From Paenibacillus sp. FSL H8-0332 (GTDB lineage Bacteria > Bacillota > Bacilli > Paenibacillales > Paenibacillaceae), in assembly GCF_037963835.1 (NCBI RefSeq), contig NZ_CP150145.1, positions 3,348,001-3,412,000 of the forward strand: 64,000 nucleotides of DNA, given 5' to 3'. The notes under the pieces are model-generated. The model was not told the origin of the DNA, ran no database searches, and saw only the letters and a list, made by a program, of their open reading frames with translations. A program made the position numbers and the translations under genes. Every line of letters starts with the position of its first letter. Position 1 is the first letter of the stretch. Below, piece by piece: positions 62,149 through 64,000 of this stretch.

Positions 62149-63894
62149 ATGCCTATGAATCCGACCCGGACATTGATTAAGGAGATATTGTCTGACAGCA
62201 AGAGAACTCTTTTTTTGATTCTATTCTTCAATATCTCAGCCGCATTGGTCTCGACTCTTCAGCCCCTCCTGTTCAAAGACCTGTTCGACGACATCCTGCC
62301 AGACAAGCAGATCGGGACGGCTGCATTCTATATGCTCCTGCTTATTCTAATTCCCGTAATCTACGCCGCCTTGAACAGCGTCACCTCTTATTACAATAAT
62401 GAGTTGGGTAACCATTTATCCAAGAATCTGCGCCTGCGGCTGTTCTCTGACGTACTCCAGACCCGGCCAAGTAACGTGTACAGCATCGGCAAGGGCGAAA
62501 TCATCAACCGGATCACTTTGCAGGTGGGGATGCTGTGTGAAATTTTCGTGGTAGACACCCTGATGTCCATGGTATCGAATGCTATTCTGCTGATCGCTAC
62601 CCTGTGGATCATGTTCTCGATGAGTACCGAGCTTACACTCGCGGCCATCCTCTCATTCCCTCTATGTATGTACGGCTTCAAGCGCTTCAGGAGCAAGACA
62701 GAGCGCCTGGATAAGCAGTATCATGGTATTTTGGATAAGGGCATCAATTATTTGAATGATTTCTTCACGAATCTGAAGGCGGTCCACAGGTGTAACGGAC
62801 ATCAGGCAGAGCAGAAGCGCTGGAGGGAGTGGAATGACGAGGCGTGGAGGATATCCAGACAGTCCAGGCTATTTCATCATGTGGTGTTGAACCTGGTCGC
62901 GGATACGGTCATTTCCATCATTACGGGCATCATTTACGGCTATAGTCTGTTCCTGATTCTAAAAGGCCGCATCTCACCAGGCACATTGCTGGCCTTCATT
63001 GTGATTCTTCCAAGGCTGTATCACATTTTCAAGTCGCTGTTAACGCTGAACATCGATAGGAGCCGGATGACGGTCATTATTAACAACCTGAATGACATCC
63101 TTGAACTGGAGAAAATCGGATCGGGAGCTAACGCTCCTGACTATAGCCGTGTCCCCCTCCTGCAGATGAGGAATGTCTCGTACCGGTACGCTCCGGCAGA
63201 TTCTTTTGGGATCACGGACTTTAATCTGGAGATTCAGCCAGGAGCCTTCGTGGGGATTGTTGGATTAAGCGGCTCAGGAAAATCTACGATATTCGAGCTG
63301 ATCCACAGGTTCATAGAGCCGGATGAAGGAGATATCTGCCTGGACGGCGTTCCGATCCAAGAACTGGACATTCATGAACTAAGACGATATGTCGGCTATT
63401 CCCCGCAAAAGGGAGTGTTATGGAACAAGTCCATTCTTGACAACATTATTTATCCTTTGCAGAAGGAAGACATGAATGAAGAGACATGGCGGAAATTCAG
63501 CACTGCTGTTAACCTTGCCCATGTAGACCCATTTGTTCTATCCATGCCTGAACAATATGACAAGCAGGTGGAGAACCACGGCGACAATCTCTCCGGCGGC
63601 GAGATCCAGCGGATTCTATTAGCACGGGCCTTCATGAGTGAACCCCGGATTCTGATGCTGGATGAGTACACCTCAGCTCTCGACGCCTTGACAGAGAGTG
63701 ACCTGAACGATACCCTGCTGAGCCTGAAGGGGAAGCCGACGATCCTGGTAATCGCGCACAGGCTGTCCACCGTGAAGAATGCAGATGTCATCCTGGTCGT
63801 GGATAAGGGCCGCATTGTTGAGCAAGGAAGTCCGGCAGAACTACTGTCCCAACAGGGGTTATATTACAAGATGGTGGAGAAGCAGAAAATTTAG
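62149..63894 (+). CDS. ABC half-exporter (fused permease and ATPase)
   Basis: 581 residues: six-helix exporter domain (about 20-310) and a C-terminal ATPase with Walker A GLSGSGKST, signature NLSGGEIQRILLARAF, Walker B ILMLDEYTSALD (Tyr in place of the usual Pro/Ala after DE) and H-loop IAHRLSTVK. Works as a homodimer or with another half. Drug, lipid or peptide export is possible. ATG 62149 follows GAAGGAGG. Own transcription unit. Confidence 0.88.
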   Translation: MPMNPTRTLIKEILSDSKRTLFLILFFNISAALVSTLQPLLFKDLFDDILPDKQIGTAAFYMLLLILIPVIYAALNSVTSYYNNELGNHLSKNLRLRLFSDVLQTRPSNVYSIGKGEIINRITLQVGMLCEIFVVDTLMSMVSNAILLIATLWIMFSMSTELTLAAILSFPLCMYGFKRFRSKTERLDKQYHGILDKGINYLNDFFTNLKAVHRCNGHQAEQKRWREWNDEAWRISRQSRLFHHVVLNLVADTVISIITGIIYGYSLFLILKGRISPGTLLAFIVILPRLYHIFKSLLTLNIDRSRMTVIINNLNDILELEKIGSGANAPDYSRVPLLQMRNVSYRYAPADSFGITDFNLEIQPGAFVGIVGLSGSGKSTIFELIHRFIEPDEGDICLDGVPIQELDIHELRRYVGYSPQKGVLWNKSILDNIIYPLQKEDMNEETWRKFSTAVNLAHVDPFVLSMPEQYDKQVENHGDNLSGGEIQRILLARAFMSEPRILMLDEYTSALDALTESDLNDTLLSLKGKPTILVIAHRLSTVKNADVILVVDKGRIVEQGSPAELLSQQGLYYKMVEKQKI

Positions 63895-63914
63895 ACGAAA
63901 GAGGACCTCAAGCC

Positions 63915-63944
63915 CAAAACTTCTCCGGAGTCACGGTAGTCCCA
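63915..63944. repeat. dispersed intergenic repeat, copy C (3' half)
   Basis: Matches 22431-22460 at about 24 of 30 positions (CAAAMWTCTCYGGAGTCACGG and a following TCCCA). The first half of copy A is not seen. The remaining bases to the window end show nothing else. Confidence 0.5.
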
Positions 63945-64000
63945 CACTGAGGAACTTTTGTTTGGAAACTTTAGTTTGGGAAATTTAGGATGCCAAATGA

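Overview
The window looks like chromosomal DNA of a Paenibacillus species (Firmicutes). Pointers are YesM/YesN-type two-component systems, an LplABC-type sugar ABC transporter beside a membrane-anchored AraC regulator, a Spo0E-type phosphatase, a Firmicute-type BirA operator, frequent TTG/GTG starts behind strong GGAGG sites, and an RRNPP receptor/propeptide pair resembling the AloR/AloP systems known from Paenibacillus. I saw no rRNA, tRNA, CRISPR array, transposase or prophage.

Layout. 1-831: 3' part of an acyltransferase of the trans-AT polyketide type, so a biosynthetic cluster probably lies to the left. 943-8633: YesMN two-component system, then a carbohydrate-type ABC importer (binding protein and two permeases, no ATPase) with a cytoplasmic metallophosphoesterase. 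8708-13124: YtrA-like GntR regulator with an ABC exporter, an exported protein and an alpha/beta hydrolase. 13308-19657: MFS transporter, then an OmpR/histidine kinase pair with an ABC/FtsX exporter. 19839-24819: a frameshifted lipoprotein gene, a CPBP-family membrane protease behind a MerR-type promoter, a MerR regulator and a beta-helix lipoprotein.

24824-39033 is an amino-sugar glycan utilisation locus: AraC sensor (reverse), LplB/LplC/LplA-type importer, a GH18-like secreted glycosidase (broken), NagB, NagA, a GH20-type hexosaminidase and a GH3 NagZ-type enzyme (C-terminal domain cut off by an in-frame stop). Secreted and cytoplasmic glycosidases would release GlcNAc units, and NagA plus NagB would turn GlcNAc-6-P into fructose-6-P. 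A four-copy 51-bp tandem repeat lies between nagA and the GH20 gene. 39110-45045 (reverse) is a complete biotin operon bioA-D-B-F-H-C behind a clear BirA operator. 45368-47245 is a GH127-type glycosidase with a cre-like promoter.

47382-55212 is the most interesting stretch: a TetR gene with no canonical start codon plus a short-chain dehydrogenase, a small XRE regulator, then a divergent RRNPP receptor overlapped at its 3' end by a 34-codon secreted propeptide gene (C-terminus GHGWGT), followed by a Spo0E-family phosphatase gene that overlaps an OmpR/histidine kinase pair and an ABC exporter. This reads as a peptide quorum-sensing module placed next to sporulation and envelope-signalling genes. 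55312-63894: VOC protein, a large two-helix membrane protein of unknown function, a NitT/TauT-like ABC system (fused permease and an ATPase with a C-terminal extension) behind a terminator-like leader hairpin, a GNAT acetyltransferase, and an ABC half-exporter. A dispersed intergenic repeat appears once nearly whole (about 22341-22460) and twice as complementary halves (about 45205-45243 and 63915-63944).

Three genes (19839-21264, 30882-33181, 37462-39033) are interrupted. These may be real pseudogenes or sequence errors; reads would decide.
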